Part shown: positions 1-11,561 of the stretch, in pieces
How positions within the stretch are numbered: position 1 is the first letter of the stretch
How the letters are laid out: each line of letters starts with the position of its first letter
Source: Byssochlamys sp. IMV 00236
Lineage: Eukaryota > Ascomycota > Eurotiomycetes > Eurotiales > Thermoascaceae
Assembly (NCBI GenBank): GCA_001931875.2
Contig: MSJH02000807.1
Span: 186,001-250,000 of the forward strand
Length of the DNA: 64,000 nucleotides
Reading direction: 5' to 3'
Made by a program: the position numbers and the translations under genes
Notes under the pieces: model-generated
The model's input: the letters and a program-made list of their open reading frames with translations, nothing else
The model's database searches: none
What the model was told of the DNA's origin: nothing

Positions 1-48
1 TCCGATGTTTTCCCGGAGTCGAATATGGGTGCTAATAACTCGGTCTAG

Positions 49-957
49 ATCTCCAAGGAGGAGTTCCTCAACCCTATCAAGCAGGACACCAAGAAGGGCA
101 AGCTTCGTTACGTTCGTAACTGCTTCCCCCACAAGGGTTACCTGTGGAACTACGGTGCCTTCCCTCGCGTAAGTGCCCCGCGGTCACTTTTGTTTTTCTT
201 CTTCCTTGTTAATTTTTTTCGACATACAATAAATCCTGTAATGTCTGATACTGATGCTATTTCTTGATAGACCTGGGAAGACCCCAACGTTGTTCACCCT
301 GAGACCAAGGCCAAGGGTGACAACGACCCATTGGACGTCTGTGAGATCGGTGAGTTGGTTGGCTACACCGGTCAGGTCAAGCAGGTCAAGGTCCTCGGTG
401 TCATGGCCCTTCTGGACGAGGAGGAGACCGACTGGAAGATCATCGTCATCGATATCAACGACCCTCTTGCTCCCAAGCTGAACGACGTTGAGGACGTCGA
501 GCGTCACCTCCCCGGTCTGCTCCGTGCCACCAACGAGTGGTTCCGTATCTACAAGATTCCCGACGGAAAGCCCGAGAACCAGTTCGCCTTCTCCGGCGAG
601 TGCAAGAACAAGAAGTTCGTCTTACCATGTCTTCATTTCACCTCCATTACAAGACTAACGGCTATGTTTCCAGGTATGCCACTGAGGTCATCCGCGAATG
701 CGCCGATGCTTGGGAGAAACTCATCACTGGCAAGACCCCCCGCGGCGAGATCAGCCTGTAAGTTGCTTATTGATAGCCAAAACAATCATCGTCATCATGC
801 TAATTTCTACAACAGGGCCAACGTCACCAACGAGAGCTCTCCCGACCGTGTTGACCAGAGCAAGCTTGCCAGCATCCCCAAGGGCGAGAACCTTGCCCCG
901 GCCCCTATTGATGGCAGCGTTGACAAGTGGTTCTTCATCTCTGGTGCTGCCGTCTAA
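49..957 (+). CDS. ipp1: Inorganic pyrophosphatase, 3' part (5' end outside window)
   Basis: Cytosolic family I inorganic pyrophosphatase, which hydrolyses PPi to two phosphates and pulls biosynthetic reactions forward. Exons read by splice signals: 49-168, 271-614, 674-757 and 816-957, with stop TAA at 955-957. Positions 1-48 are the end of an intron (branch-like gctaataac, acceptor ctag). The N-terminal exon or exons lie upstream of the window, so roughly the first 60 residues are missing. The exon at 271 carries the family signature DNDPLDV (Asp residues that bind the metal ions), and the C-terminal part reads smoothly through [10 protein letters not shown]. All junctions preserve frame. 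Identification is by family recognition of the catalytic signature and the KGKLRYVRN and [10 protein letters not shown] stretches; I see no anomaly. Confidence 0.95.
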
Positions 958-1631
958 AACATTTCGAAGTTTTGCAAACTCTAAAAAAGCAATACCCATT
1001 TCTGATTATCCAAGAAGCCTAGCTCTTTCGTAATCTGTATTTCGTCTATATTGTTCTCCATAGTACATATATGAGTACGAGTTATAGGGCTCGGGAACTT
1101 GGGGAGAACGGAGGTGGAAAAAAGATATACCGTAATTGGTCATTGGCCATATGTATTTGGACCGAGTTTCCTTTCACTGTAGAAAGAAATAGGTAAGTCA
1201 CATTGGTCTAGCGTTGTAATTGGTGCGGGGAATGATAATCATTGGAAGAGCATGATTGTCGATGAAATTGCCGTCAAAAATGCGTCTTTATGGGTTTTTT
1301 GGAGTAATCTTTTATTCATGATGCTTGAACGTATAGTACAAATATTGTAGGACATGGTATGTTGTGTTTAATATGGTATCATCCTATCCGCGATACCTTG
1401 ATTTAGCCACATATTTCATCTTCATCGTTGGAACCCAGGAGTTTCATCTCGAGACCCTTGTTCTCACCGTCTTCTTCTGCGCATGGTATCGGCTTCCTCA
1501 TACACTCACTGCCATATATAGGTCCCTTCTCTCTCGAAAATCAACAGCGCTTGAACATCCTAGACGCCATATTCAAACCCAACACAAAAGAAGAGGAACT
1601 GTAGCTTCAAAGAGAGTCACAATTGACCTAC
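958..1631. other. Convergent intergenic region, pyrophosphatase / mL53
   Basis: This holds the 3' untranslated regions of two convergent genes. The short open frames between 1364 and 1735 on the plus strand overlap the minus-strand mL53 gene and show no recognisable protein. Nothing else was found. Confidence 0.6.
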
Positions 1632-1952
1632 TCAGCCCTTCAGACTCTCCTCTCTCTCCACACCTCTCGCGACACGGGCGATCTCCTCAATCACATCCCC
1701 CACCTTCAACTTGCGCTTTCCGACCTCGAGCTTGATCTCCTTTCCGCCCTTGAAGCCTACCGTCATCTCGGGCAGCTGCGTCGAGTTTCGCGGCAGCTGT
1801 TTCACTTTGATGTCGATGTGTGAGGCGCTGCTGGCGGGAGCGGTAGTGGGATTCTGAATCAGAGCGAGGAGGAGACGGCACGGCCGGGAGAGAGGGGAGA
1901 AGGGGGAAAAGGTCGTGCGGAACGAGGTGATCGTTTGGAGTGGGATGGTCAT
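1632..1952 (-). CDS. Mitochondrial large ribosomal subunit protein mL53 (Mrpl44 type)
   Basis: A single-exon frame of 106 residues, ATG at 1952-1950 and TGA at 1634-1632. It resembles fungal mitochondrial large-subunit protein mL53 (yeast Mrpl44). The N-terminus has a FSPFSP....CRLLLALIQ segment followed by an alternating hydrophobic stretch (HIDIKVKQLPR) and a short FKGGKEIKLEV segment, which is the usual order in this small thioredoxin-fold ribosomal protein. The product would be imported into mitochondria and sit in the 54S subunit. Length matches the family (about 95-110 aa). The gene is divergent from SEC20, sharing a 638-bp upstream region. The call rests on pattern memory of the family, so moderate confidence. 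Confidence 0.72.
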   Translation of the reverse strand: MTIPLQTITSFRTTFSPFSPLSRPCRLLLALIQNPTTAPASSASHIDIKVKQLPRNSTQLPEMTVGFKGGKEIKLEVGKRKLKVGDVIEEIARVARGVEREESLKG

Positions 1953-2590
1953 TGTGATGGTTGGTTGTTGGTTGGTGGGATCGATATGGTGGTTATGGGG
2001 ACTTTCTTAAGAACCTGAGAATGCTTGTTAGAATTGTATATGCCAATTCGTCTAATTTCAGATGTGTTCGTGGTGCCAATCGATGTATGAAGGCCTGATT
2101 GAGGAGTGGTGCATATTTACCTCGTAGTCCACCTCAGTAGAATATTTGGTCTGGAGGAAAGTACACTCCCAAGTCGCAATGCGTGCACACGCTATCCAGC
2201 TGACGAAGAAAAAGACAGAGGAAACCAAACAATCCAACCTCGTAGGAATAATCTCGACCGTCGCTATCTCTCCGCGGGAGTTCGCGCGGTCCTCCGGGAA
2301 ACTTTTCGAGATGCGGATTGGGATGTTTGTCGGAGATGCAAACACGTAACTGGCCTGAAACAATACGTGTATTTTTACAGCTCCGAGACCGATGACGCTG
2401 TTTAGTTAAGGCCAACTCCGCAGTGCGTGTCTGCGATTACGACTTGTTCGATCCTTGATGGGTCTTTTCTACCCCGTTGACGAGAGAGAACTGTTTATAA
2501 TACTTATTTAGGAAGAGCAGCTATACCATTTCATACACTTCCTTTCTGCGACAGAAGGTCGTATGCGTCGTACAGTACAGCTCACACATC
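1953..2590. other. Divergent promoter region, mL53 / SEC20
   Basis: The shared upstream region of two divergent genes. Open frames between 2058 and 2415 exist on both strands, but the longest ones lack an ATG at their apparent starts and resemble no family I know. A pyrimidine-rich stretch lies just before the SEC20 start at 2591. Confidence 0.5.
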
Positions 2591-3906
2591 ATGGCTTCTG
2601 TATTCGCTCTACAAACACAGCTCAAAGAGCTCTCAGCTGCGGTCAGCCAGGTTCATCCTCTCATCAATCGCTTACGGAATTTCACTGCTGCTATTGGACA
2701 AGGAGATGAGGCTCGTCTGGAGCTTGGGGCGGAAATACATGCTCGACTGAAGGTGACGGAGGAAGAGCTGGAGTTATTGAAGGTTGACGTGGATGCGCTG
2801 GAGTCTGCCCCGACTAAAAGGAAGGGAGTTGATGTTGGAGATAAAGAGGCGGAGAGGGAGAGGGTGGTCGCTATGACTAAGAGGCTGGATGAGGATCTTA
2901 AGAGGTATGGCCATGTCTCTTGATCTTGGAGAGGTGTTTTGCGCAGCAGTGCTAATATTACTGGCCCTTGCACAGGACAAGAGGAGAGTTCCGAGCTGCT
3001 CAGTTACAAGCGAAGCGAAATGCGGAGGCTGCACAGCGGAAGGAGAGGGAACTCTTATTAGCGAAGCCGCGTGATGCTGAAGGGCGTAAGAAGCCGACGG
3101 AGAAACTTACGCAGGATGACCTGGTTGTGAATGCCTCGAGCGATGTTACATTAGCATTAAGGAGAACATATCAGCTGATGCAGACTGAGTTGTCGAGAAG
3201 TCAATTCGCACAGCAAACATTAGGTACGTTCCTTAAAATGGTGTTGAGTTGAGTACCTGCTAACGGTTTGATGATAGAACAATCGACTGCTGCTCTATCA
3301 TCTCTGTCGGAATCATACACTAATCTCGATACTTTGCTCTCTTCCTCAAGAACTCTCGTGAACTCTCTCCTTCGGTCTCAGAAATCCGACACGTGGTACC
3401 TCGAGACTGCATTTTACATCCTGATCGGCACAATTACTTGGCTCGTCTTTCGGCGGTTATTATATGGTCCGCTATGGTGGATCCTATGGCTTCCAATCAA
3501 GCTATTTTACAGGCTTACGTTAACGCTTCTGGGAGCTGTTGGCGCATCTAGTGCCGGGGCTCAGCTCTCTTCATCTGCTGCGATAAGCAGTAGTTCGCCC
3601 ATGGCGATACCCACTGTTGGTTCTGGCCAGGGACAATATGTCACAGCCAGCGTTGGAAATGGAGAGGCTATTTGGGAACAAGGCACTGCTTTTGCAACGC
3701 CCTCAAACCCTGATAGTGTCGTTGAGCAAGTCGGCCAGATGGTTGAGGATAGCCAAAAGCAAGCAGAAGAGAAGGAGGAGACGAATGTCGATGACATCTC
3801 GCCTGAGGAGAGGAAACGACAAGAAGAGATGCCTCGAAATCCGAAGAAGAGGATGTATGAAGATGCAGAAGCTGCAGAACGACAGGCGAGGAAGGACGAA
3901 CTATAA
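2591..3906 (+). CDS. sec20: Sec20 family SNARE, ER-resident, ends in KDEL
   Basis: Q-SNARE of the Dsl1/Ufe1 complex that receives Golgi-to-ER COPI vesicles. Exons 2591-2904, 2976-3223 and 3278-3906 give 396 residues. The N-terminal third is coiled coil with acidic and basic helices. The SNARE-like segment spans about residues 150-235 (DLVVNASSDVTLALRRTYQLM onward to the DTLLSSSRTLVNSLL stretch). It is followed by a membrane segment beginning at WYLETAFYILIG and a second hydrophobic run with WWILWLPIKLF. The C-terminal lumenal region is rich in Ser, Glu and Lys, and the last four residues are KDEL. Yeast Sec20 carries a C-terminal HDEL, so this tail strongly supports the call. Frame is kept at both introns. 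Confidence 0.92.
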
Positions 3907-4320
3907 ACTCCATGCCAGTAATAACTAATGTCTTCTTCATGCTTAGCGAAAAGCATGTTTTGATACCATTGTGTGCTAGTAATATTCCACAGCCTTTGGT
4001 GAAACATTTGTCTCATTTGTCCCATTTGTATGATTCTAGTTATTCATAGGATAGAAATGTAGTAGATGAGTGGTCTCATTATTCAAGGTGTCAATGAATC
4101 CCATATTGTTTCTAGAGTAGGTACTTCGTAGGCCATCCTCTTGGCGTTGGCGTAAAGTGGTTTCGCGTATCACGTGTAGACGCGTCTTGCGGAGAACTTC
4201 TCGGCTTCGAGCTTGCGCGACATTACTCCAGGGTACGTCGCTCCAAAATCCGCCTAGCTTAAGACTTCCTTGTTTCGTCTTCTATTTTCGCGAGATTTGA
4301 AGAAGACTGGGTTCGTGGCA
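3907..4320. other. Intergenic region: SEC20 3' end and RFC2 promoter
   Basis: The first part is the SEC20 3' region. The second part is the promoter of the replication factor gene and carries a CACGTG and an ACGCGT element (listed separately), plus a TTTTCGCGAG near 4284. No other gene was seen. Confidence 0.6.
4171..4185. promoter_or_regulatory. CACGTG box with adjacent ACGCGT (MCB-like) element
   Basis: CACGTG at 4171-4176 and ACGCGT at 4180-4185 lie about 140 bp upstream of the RFC2 start codon. In yeasts ACGCGT is the MluI cell-cycle box bound by MBF at G1/S genes, including replication genes. Its placement before a clamp-loader gene fits that role, but function here is inferred from sequence only. 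Confidence 0.45.
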
Positions 4321-5685
4321 ATGGCATCTAATTTCTTCAATAACAAGGCTCGGGCTGCAGCTGCGGCGGCGGCGGCGGGCAGCGCGAAGCACAAGCCTGG
4401 AGACAAGGAGGATCAGTCGCGTTTACAGCCTTGGGTTGAGAAATAGTAAGTTCTATCTTACATATGAAGAGAATATTCGTCTTGTCGATGTCTAGGGCGT
4501 ACTGACTTGGATATTCCTCAACAGCCGGCCAAAATCTCTAGATGATGTCGCGGCACAGGATCATACAACAAAAATACTCCAGAGGACGTTGCAAGCTTCA
4601 AATGTACCCTATTACCTCATCTGAAGTCATGATTCATGATCGTACTAAGTGCTGCAGCTTCCACACATGCTCTTCTACGGTCCTCCCGGAACTGGTAAAA
4701 CATCTACGATCCTTGCCCTTGCGAAATCGCTCTTCGGACCCATCCTATATCGAACGCGTATCCTCGAGCTGAACGCCTCGGATGAACGTGGAATCGGCAT
4801 CGTACGAGAAAAGATCAAAGATTTCGCGCGAACGCAACTATCACATCCCGCAGGAATCGATGAAGAGTACCTCAAACAATACCCCTGCCCTCCTTTCAAG
4901 CTTATCATTTTGGATGAAGCGGACAGCATGACCCAAGATGCACAATCGGCGCTCCGTCGAACAATGGAAACATACAGTCGCATTACGCGATTTTGTCTGA
5001 TATGTAACTACGTGACGCGAATTATTGAGCCTCTCGCTAGTCGATGTAGCAAGTTCCGGTTCAAGGCGCTTGATGGTGGAGCTGCAGGTGACAGATTGAC
5101 TGAAATCGCCAACGCGGAGAAGCTCAATCTCGAAGATGGGGTTGTTGAGAAGTTGCTCCAATGCAGTGAGGGTGATCTACGAAGAGCAATTACGTATTTG
5201 CAGAGTGCTGCTAGACTGGTTGGGCACACCGGCGGCTCTGGTAAGAAAGACGGAGATGAGGACGCAGAGATGGTAGATGCGGGATCATCGGAGGTCATTA
5301 CTGTCAGAATGGTGGAAGAAATCGCTGGAGTCGTCCCTGAGGGTGTCCTCGACAGGTTGACGCAGGCCATGCAGCCCAAAAAGATGGGATCTGCATACGA
5401 AGCAGTCGCTGCTGTTGTCACAGATATTGTGGCTGACGGGTGGAGTGCCACACAGCTTCTCACTCAGGTATGCATCAATACTTCTTTTCATGCTGTTGGA
5501 TTCTTGCTGATTGGTCCCAGTTGTACCGCCGGATAGTCTTCAATGATGCCATTCCCGACATCCAAAAGAACAAAATCGTCATGGTCTTCTCAGAAATGGA
5601 TAAGCGGCTCGTCGACGGCTCAGATGAACAACTTTCAATTCTGGACGTGGCTTTGAGAATATCGGGTATTCTTGGTGGAGCATAA
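4321..5685 (+). CDS. rfc2: Replication factor C subunit Rfc2 (clamp loader small subunit)
   Basis: AAA+ ATPase of the RFC clamp loader that opens PCNA and loads it onto primer-template junctions. Exons 4321-4445, 4525-4603, 4658-5467 and 5521-5685 give 392 residues. The N-terminus has an Ala-rich run followed by [15 protein letters not shown] (RFC box II). Then come Walker [22 protein letters not shown] (box IV), Walker B LDEADSMT and the arginine-finger SRC motif (LASRCSKF). The order and wording match yeast Rfc2 (human RFC4) better than the other small subunits, notably ALDG at the position where yeast has ALDA. An acidic insertion ([14 protein letters not shown]) sits in the lid-to-collar region, about residues 235-255. 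The upstream region carries MCB-like elements. Confidence 0.95.
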
Positions 5686-6610
5686 TTGCACGAGACCCAG
5701 GCGAAAAGTGCTTTGCAGGTTGTAATGATATCTCGCAACATTGACGAACCATGACCAGACGTTCTCATTCCTACGCAAATCGTCATATAGCTGCCTTGGC
5801 TCTCATGATGAGGGAGATTCTGGGTATATGGTAATCGCGCCTTTTACGGGCGTTGCATTTGCGTCCTTGAAAAAGGGTCTACATCGAATCTGCTCGATCG
5901 ACGAAGACGAAAGGGAGGATAGATGAGAGATGGCTCGACGATTCTTCACAGGTTATAACCTTGCTGGACCAACCATTCAACGGTATATAGAGCCGGGTGT
6001 CCTCCTGTGGGAATATGAGAACCAACTAAACGAGAAAGGGCGTTTACGACATGGTCATACATGGTCTTATGGACAGGCTCCTGAGATAGTGTATCCATCA
6101 ATGTATACTTACCTTGCACTACGACGTGTGCTTTCTGTTATTCAAGCACGCTTCAAGAAAAGTAATGAATTGCCTAATGCAATGCCACCTGTCAATCTAC
6201 ATTCATGCACATTATATTTCCATCTAAAGTGGACCTTAAGTATCCTAAGGAAGTTTTTCTGAAGTTGTTTATCTATTATTTCCTAACGCTCTCTCGTAAT
6301 AGAGGCCCAGCAGGCTAATATTTTCTACCTCCAATTCTCAGTCTAGATACAACGGCCCTTCCATAAGAATATCAAAAGCAAGACAAGAAAAAGAAGGATC
6401 CAAATCTTGGAAGTCCCTAAGTGCAGGAAAGGTATTTGCAAGAAAACATCCCGTGCAGTCTGAGCTTGTCTTGACTTGCTAACAAAGTCAGAATGCTTTA
6501 AGGTTGAAGTGATTTGAGAGAGTGGCATCGTGTCGCCCGCGCGGCAATTTTCCATGCAAAAAAACTGCTTTCGGTCTTTACTTCCATGAGCGGACGAGAT
6601 AGCCCCTGAT
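5686..6610. other. Convergent intergenic region, RFC2 / AT-hook gene
   Basis: A 925-bp interval between convergent genes. It contains an ATG-initiated plus-strand frame at 5930-6262 (110 codons) with no recognisable motif and no clear splice context. I do not call it a gene. Nothing else stands out. Confidence 0.5.
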
Positions 6611-8072
6611 CTATGCCTTGAGATCGACTGTTACTTGTATGGGGTCTTCAGGCTCCAGCTTCACTGCTTTGTCGACGAGTTCTTCCTCCATTTTGGCGAC
6701 TGTAGAGCTATCAGAAGACTCGATGCTTTCCATTTTTACTTCAGGGAGAGTAGCAGTCGGCTGGTTCTTCTTCGGGTCTGTGGCCGACTCCCCCTTCGTC
6801 TCGAGCCTATCCTGGTCGATATCTATAATTGATATCTCGTCTGGCCTTTCATCCGAGTCTTCGACCATTTCCACTTCGTTGGGATTGCCAGCCCAAACCA
6901 CAGCTTTGGCCCAGACCTTACTCTGTTCCTCACCAACGCTATTGAGCCAGTACGCAGCCACAGCGGGGGTGACGGCCATCCACAAGCGGGCTCCTGGAGC
7001 TAGATCTTGCGGGACGGAGCAATGGGCTTGCATGATATTTGAATCCGGCTGAAATTCTTCCCCAAGTTTTATTGAGCCAAGGAGATGGGGACGGATGTCA
7101 AAAGATTGCTTCCAGATGTCAATGCGGAGCTCGTCTGCCTTCTTGAGTAGCGAAATCAACTCTGCCTTCGATTTGCTAACATCTATGTCTTTTCGAATCA
7201 GACAGTCGCCCAAGCTGGAAAAGAATCCATGGGCGCTATCTATGTAGAACTTCTGCGAACGCAATGTTCTCTGGTAATCTAAGGACCCGGCTTGTGATGG
7301 ATAGATCATTTTGAGCGTATGGGAAACCCACTTCGCTGCTCCATAACTGTCGCCTTATGTGTGTTAGTTAACCTCCTGGGATACTAATGCAGGTATCTCA
7401 TATCTCACTATTTCTGAATTGTCCTGCGAGTTGTTGGAGCATCATGGAGAACTTGGGCGGCCCGGGCGTGTAGTTATCTTCCAATATAGCTCTTCCCTGG
7501 ATGAGGCTCTTAGACGGGGCAGCAAATGGGTTGAAAATAACACTTTCGTAGAGGAATCTCATGAGCAAAGCGTTGAGACAAATATTGGAGCCGAACGGAA
7601 GGCGAGCCATTTCAACTAGATCTTCTTCGCGGCAATTCAGCCATTCTGGGTTTGAAAGCAATGCGTATTCCTTCAGATGTCCTACTACTTGTTCAGACAC
7701 TGGACAATCACATGAGTAATTTCGAGTCCAGCTGTAAGCACCAGTGATGATATCTTCGAATTTGTTCTGTATTGCCTTGTCATCGATGGCATGTTCGTCA
7801 GTTGATTTCTCCCGTAAAGCGGCTCGCAATACTCGGACTTCATCCTCCAGCTTTTCTATTTCCTGGTTCTTGGATTTCACATCTTTCCTGGCTTTTATAC
7901 CCTCTAATCTGAGAATTTCCTTCGTTTTCGTTTTCGTCGTCTTTCTAGGACGACCCTTCTTCCGTGCTGGAGTTTTGCGTTTCGCAGTTCTAGCTTTCTT
8001 TGTCGCGTCATTCGAAGGAATGAACTCAGGGTCCGCGAAGTCTGATGAAACTTCATGCTTCTTTTTGGCCAT
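6611..8072 (-). CDS. Unrecognised nuclear-type protein with AT-hook and coiled coil
   Basis: Two exons on the minus strand, 8072-7409 and 7353-6611, joined by a 55-nt intron (donor gtgagat, branch ttaactaac, acceptor ataag) give 468 residues. I do not recognise the family. Residues about 25-50 are highly basic and contain an AT-hook-like KKGRPRKTTK, suggesting DNA binding. Residues about 55-95 look like a short coiled coil. A central region with DCPVSEQVVGHL and conserved-looking aromatic residues (NPFAAPSK) follows. The C-terminal part is acidic with VKMESIESS and KLEPEDP, both resembling SUMO-acceptor sites (psiKxE). It is divergent from the Hsp70-like gene. Role unknown; a chromatin or transcription-linked role is only inference. 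Confidence 0.75.
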
Positions 8073-8880
8073 TTTTGTGGAAATTATGTTATATTAAAGC
8101 GAGGGCTATGCATGAGGAAGGTCAGTATCGATGGTATTATGATAAGGCTTGGGACGTTGAGTACCTCGAGATATGTATTTCGTAAGGTATGGGGACTTCT
8201 AGGAATATGCTGTAATATGTTTGTTGTCTGTATCAACTATGTAGAGACGTAGACTGTTGCAGACTTCTTCCCCTGTGGGTTGTAGATCAGTTTTCGAAGA
8301 AAGTCAGAAGGGGAGACCGAGTCCTAAGTTAACATGCGACAGTTCAGGCGGTCGAGTGAGGTCCGTGGGAGGCCATCAAGTTACAGATGAGCTGATGTGA
8401 AGTTGGAGGAACACAAATAAAGCTCTCTCCACAGGCAACCACTGTTACTATTCTTGAAGGATATCCGAAGTCCTAGCTGATTACTTTCAATTCTACCACC
8501 CTCGATCTATCTACACACTGCGATTACACCAGGCCAAAGGTTCAAAGCAGTCCATGAGGCCTAGTGAGTGATCTCGGTGGTTACTTGTCGTCGTAAGTAG
8601 TTCTTATGTTTCTGTTACCCCCCATATCATATCATTCACTCAACTCCTCTCTCCTTTCACTCTCCATCATTGGTGTGTCTCACTGTCCTATCACTCCTAT
8701 CTCGCGCAAAGTTTCTGATTATCCAGTGTTACTCTTCATAGTTATCCATCTCTATAACTAATTCGCCAATATCTCATGTAGCGGCTTGCGACGTCCTCTG
8801 TTTTCGCCTTATCTTGCTTTCGATTCTAACATGGGCATCTAGCGGATACTTACAGATAAATCATACCCGGAAGATTCAGC
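8073..8880. other. Divergent promoter region, AT-hook gene / Hsp70-like gene
   Basis: An 808-bp shared upstream region. It contains long pyrimidine-rich stretches around 8630-8720 ahead of the Hsp70-like start, typical of fungal promoters and 5' leaders. No gene or heat-shock element could be supported. Confidence 0.5.
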
Positions 8881-11561
8881 ATGCCCAGTCTTCAGGTTGG
8901 TCTTGATGACCTGGAAGATACCAACCCAAATACACCGAGTAAGTTTCCCTCATAATGGCACATCAGACATGCACATTCTAAGAATACGAAGAAAGCAGCC
9001 CGGCAAAGAGAAAGGCAAAGAGTCCCAGCAAGGGCGCGAAAAAGGCTATAAAAGGTAAACTTCCAGAAGAGCTGCAGGAAGCCGCACTGACACTCTTTCT
9101 TTCTCTTGCTATAGCAGAAAATAGCGATTCACCCTCCACCAGTGCTCCTAGCTCTTCCACAACAGAACGGACTTCTATGATCGTCGGCGTCGATTTTGGA
9201 ACAACATTCTCAGGTCAGGGATCTTATTCTGATTATTTGGCTTATTCTACTTACAGTATATATTTGTCTAGGCATTAGCACAGTGAACTCGACAGACGAC
9301 GTAGGTCTAGTGAAAGTGATGCGTAACTGGCCCGGACTCAGCGAGAACTACGATAAAGTTCCGTCCACTATCTCTTATGACAACGAAACGCCGAACTCGC
9401 CTTGTCGCTGGGGATATCAAGTTGGAGGAGAGATGAAATCTTCTACCTGGTTCAAGTTGCTCTTGGTCCAAGATGCAGCCACGGAAGAACATGACGACCC
9501 GTTGTTACGCCAATGTGCCGGCAAAGGCCTTATGCGGACCGTTGCAGGCAAACAACCTTCAGAAATTTGTCGGGACTATTTACGTTGTCTCTATAATCAT
9601 GTTTTAGAGACGCTGAAAATGGAATGCAGTGCGTCGGTACTTGGACTGACGCGACTACATTTTGTCCTAGCAACGCCCGCAGGATGGAAAGATCATGAAA
9701 GGGCTAGAATCGAAATCGCAGCCAAATTAGCTGGCTTTGGCACTCGTCCAAATGACAAAATCACACTTGTTACAGAACCAGAGGCAGCTGCTTTAGCAGC
9801 ATTCGATAATTACCAGAGGAGGTTCGGCTTGAACAGTCCTCTCAAGGTATGGGAGGCCTCGAAGTGATAAAACCCGTGATATTGACTAACAAAATTGGCT
9901 CTTTACAGGAAAATACTCATTCAATAGTGGTTGACATGGGTGGAGGCACTGTGGTAAGCACTTTTCTTTCGGTCCTCTAGTCCATGTGGTTGATAGTTCT
10001 CTAACATCTATTAATCGATCAAGGACCTTATCACTTACAAGATTACCGATACAAAGCCATTTACAGTCGAAGAGGCCTGCGTCGGGACAAGTATGCGACC
10101 ATACAAGATTGGAAGGACCCTATAATAATTACTGATACGTATTAGGTGCGAAATGTGGAGGCACCACTATCGACCGCAACTTCCATATGTGGATGGAAAC
10201 GTCGTTTGGCGACGCTTTTAGAAAAACACCTGCCACGCGGGTTGGACCTGGAAGTCAATTTATGGCAGGATTTGAAAAGCTCAAGCGACAATTCGACGGT
10301 GTTAGCGAAGGGCCGTTTCGTGTCTGCCTGCATATGAAACACGCAAATTGCCAACGGTATGCACGCGCCTACAACGAAGTGATCATAAGCAGGTATGTAG
10401 TTCCTGGTGTACGAAGTAATACGTTTGACGAAACTATTTCTAACCAGCGTCCAGAGATGAGTTCGCTTCGATGTTTCGGCAGGTCATAGACCGTGTTATT
10501 GCACTGATCCATGACCAGCATAAGTCCGCTAGTGCAAAGGATAAGAATGTGCCAACCAAGGTAACGTATTTCTTTTTTGCATGACCAATTCTGCCTATAC
10601 TTGTTGCTGACCTGGTTTGAAAGACAATAATCTTGTGCGGCGGGCTCTCTGAATCTGTCTACGTTTTTAATGAGATCAGAGATGCATGCAAGACACTAGT
10701 ACCGGGAGCAGAGGTCATAAAACCAGAGAATGCATGGTCTGCGATTAGCCAGGGAGCTGCCCTGAAGATTCTGCAACCACGTGTTGCGTCCCGGCGTAAT
10801 AGGAGGAGCTACGGAATATGCGTTCATCGTAAATTCATCGAAGGACTGCACAGGGAGCAAGATGCATTTGAGATTCAAGGCATTGGAAAGCGGGTAGGCA
10901 AACTGATGCACTGGCATGCAATCAAGGTACCTACTTCCAATTCCCAGCTCTTGCGTTTGCTCGGCACTTGTCAACTCACTCTTGTGGAATGGTATGTTAA
11001 CAAAGAAAACAGGGAGCAGCAACCAAAGCCAACAAGAAGGTCTGGCTCAAGACCCTCGTTGAACTTGGCGGGGTCAATGGGGAGGCGGGCACGGTAGCCA
11101 TCTATGCCAGCGAGGCTGATGACCCGCCAATTAGGGTGGACGATCCACGTACGCTGAATGAGCTATAGTAGCAATGGACAGGAAATGCTAACATCGCTAC
11201 AGGCGTGTATAAACTTGGAGATGTGAAGTTGAGTTTCGCCAATATTCCTCACCCCGAGAAAAAGAAGGTCAGGAGCAGGTACTCTTGGGCTGGACGACAG
11301 AATCATTATGTGCAGAAAGTCCACATTGGCCAGGTAATCCAGCCAGAGAGTAACACGGTCGAATTCATAGGTCGGGTTGGCAGGAAATGTGTGGGAATTA
11401 GGACTTTCAAATATGAGGACACCGGCGGCTCGACCCAAGGACCGTCTACTAGGTCAGATGAGGATGACAATGACGAGGTCACAGGAGATGAGGGCTTGAA
11501 CGACGACGAACCCATCGAAGATAGCGAGGAATCTGAAGAAGAGCTGTTCCTAAGAAACTGA
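8881..11561 (+). CDS. Hsp70-superfamily protein, HSPA12-like
   Basis: Divergent member of the actin/Hsp70 ATPase fold, like the HSPA12-type proteins expanded in filamentous fungi. Eleven exons: 8881-8938, 8983-9054, 9115-9213, 9272-9846, 9909-9953, 10024-10090, 10146-10392, 10455-10560, 10624-10926, 11013-11148 and 11203-11561, giving 688 residues. After a Lys/Ser-rich N-terminal extension of about 65 residues come phosphate-1 motif VGVDFGTTFSG, TEPEAAALAAF, phosphate-2 motif VVDMGGGTVDLITY and adenosine motif ILCGGLSESVYV. A normal C-terminal substrate domain and EEVD tail are absent; instead the protein ends in an acidic tail (DSEESEEELFLRN). The ATPase motifs look intact. Clients and function are unknown for most fungal members. 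Confidence 0.87.

Noticed and set aside
5930..6262. ATG-started plus-strand frame of 110 codons after RFC2
   Set aside because: It has no recognisable domain or splice context and lies in the convergent 3' region of two real genes.
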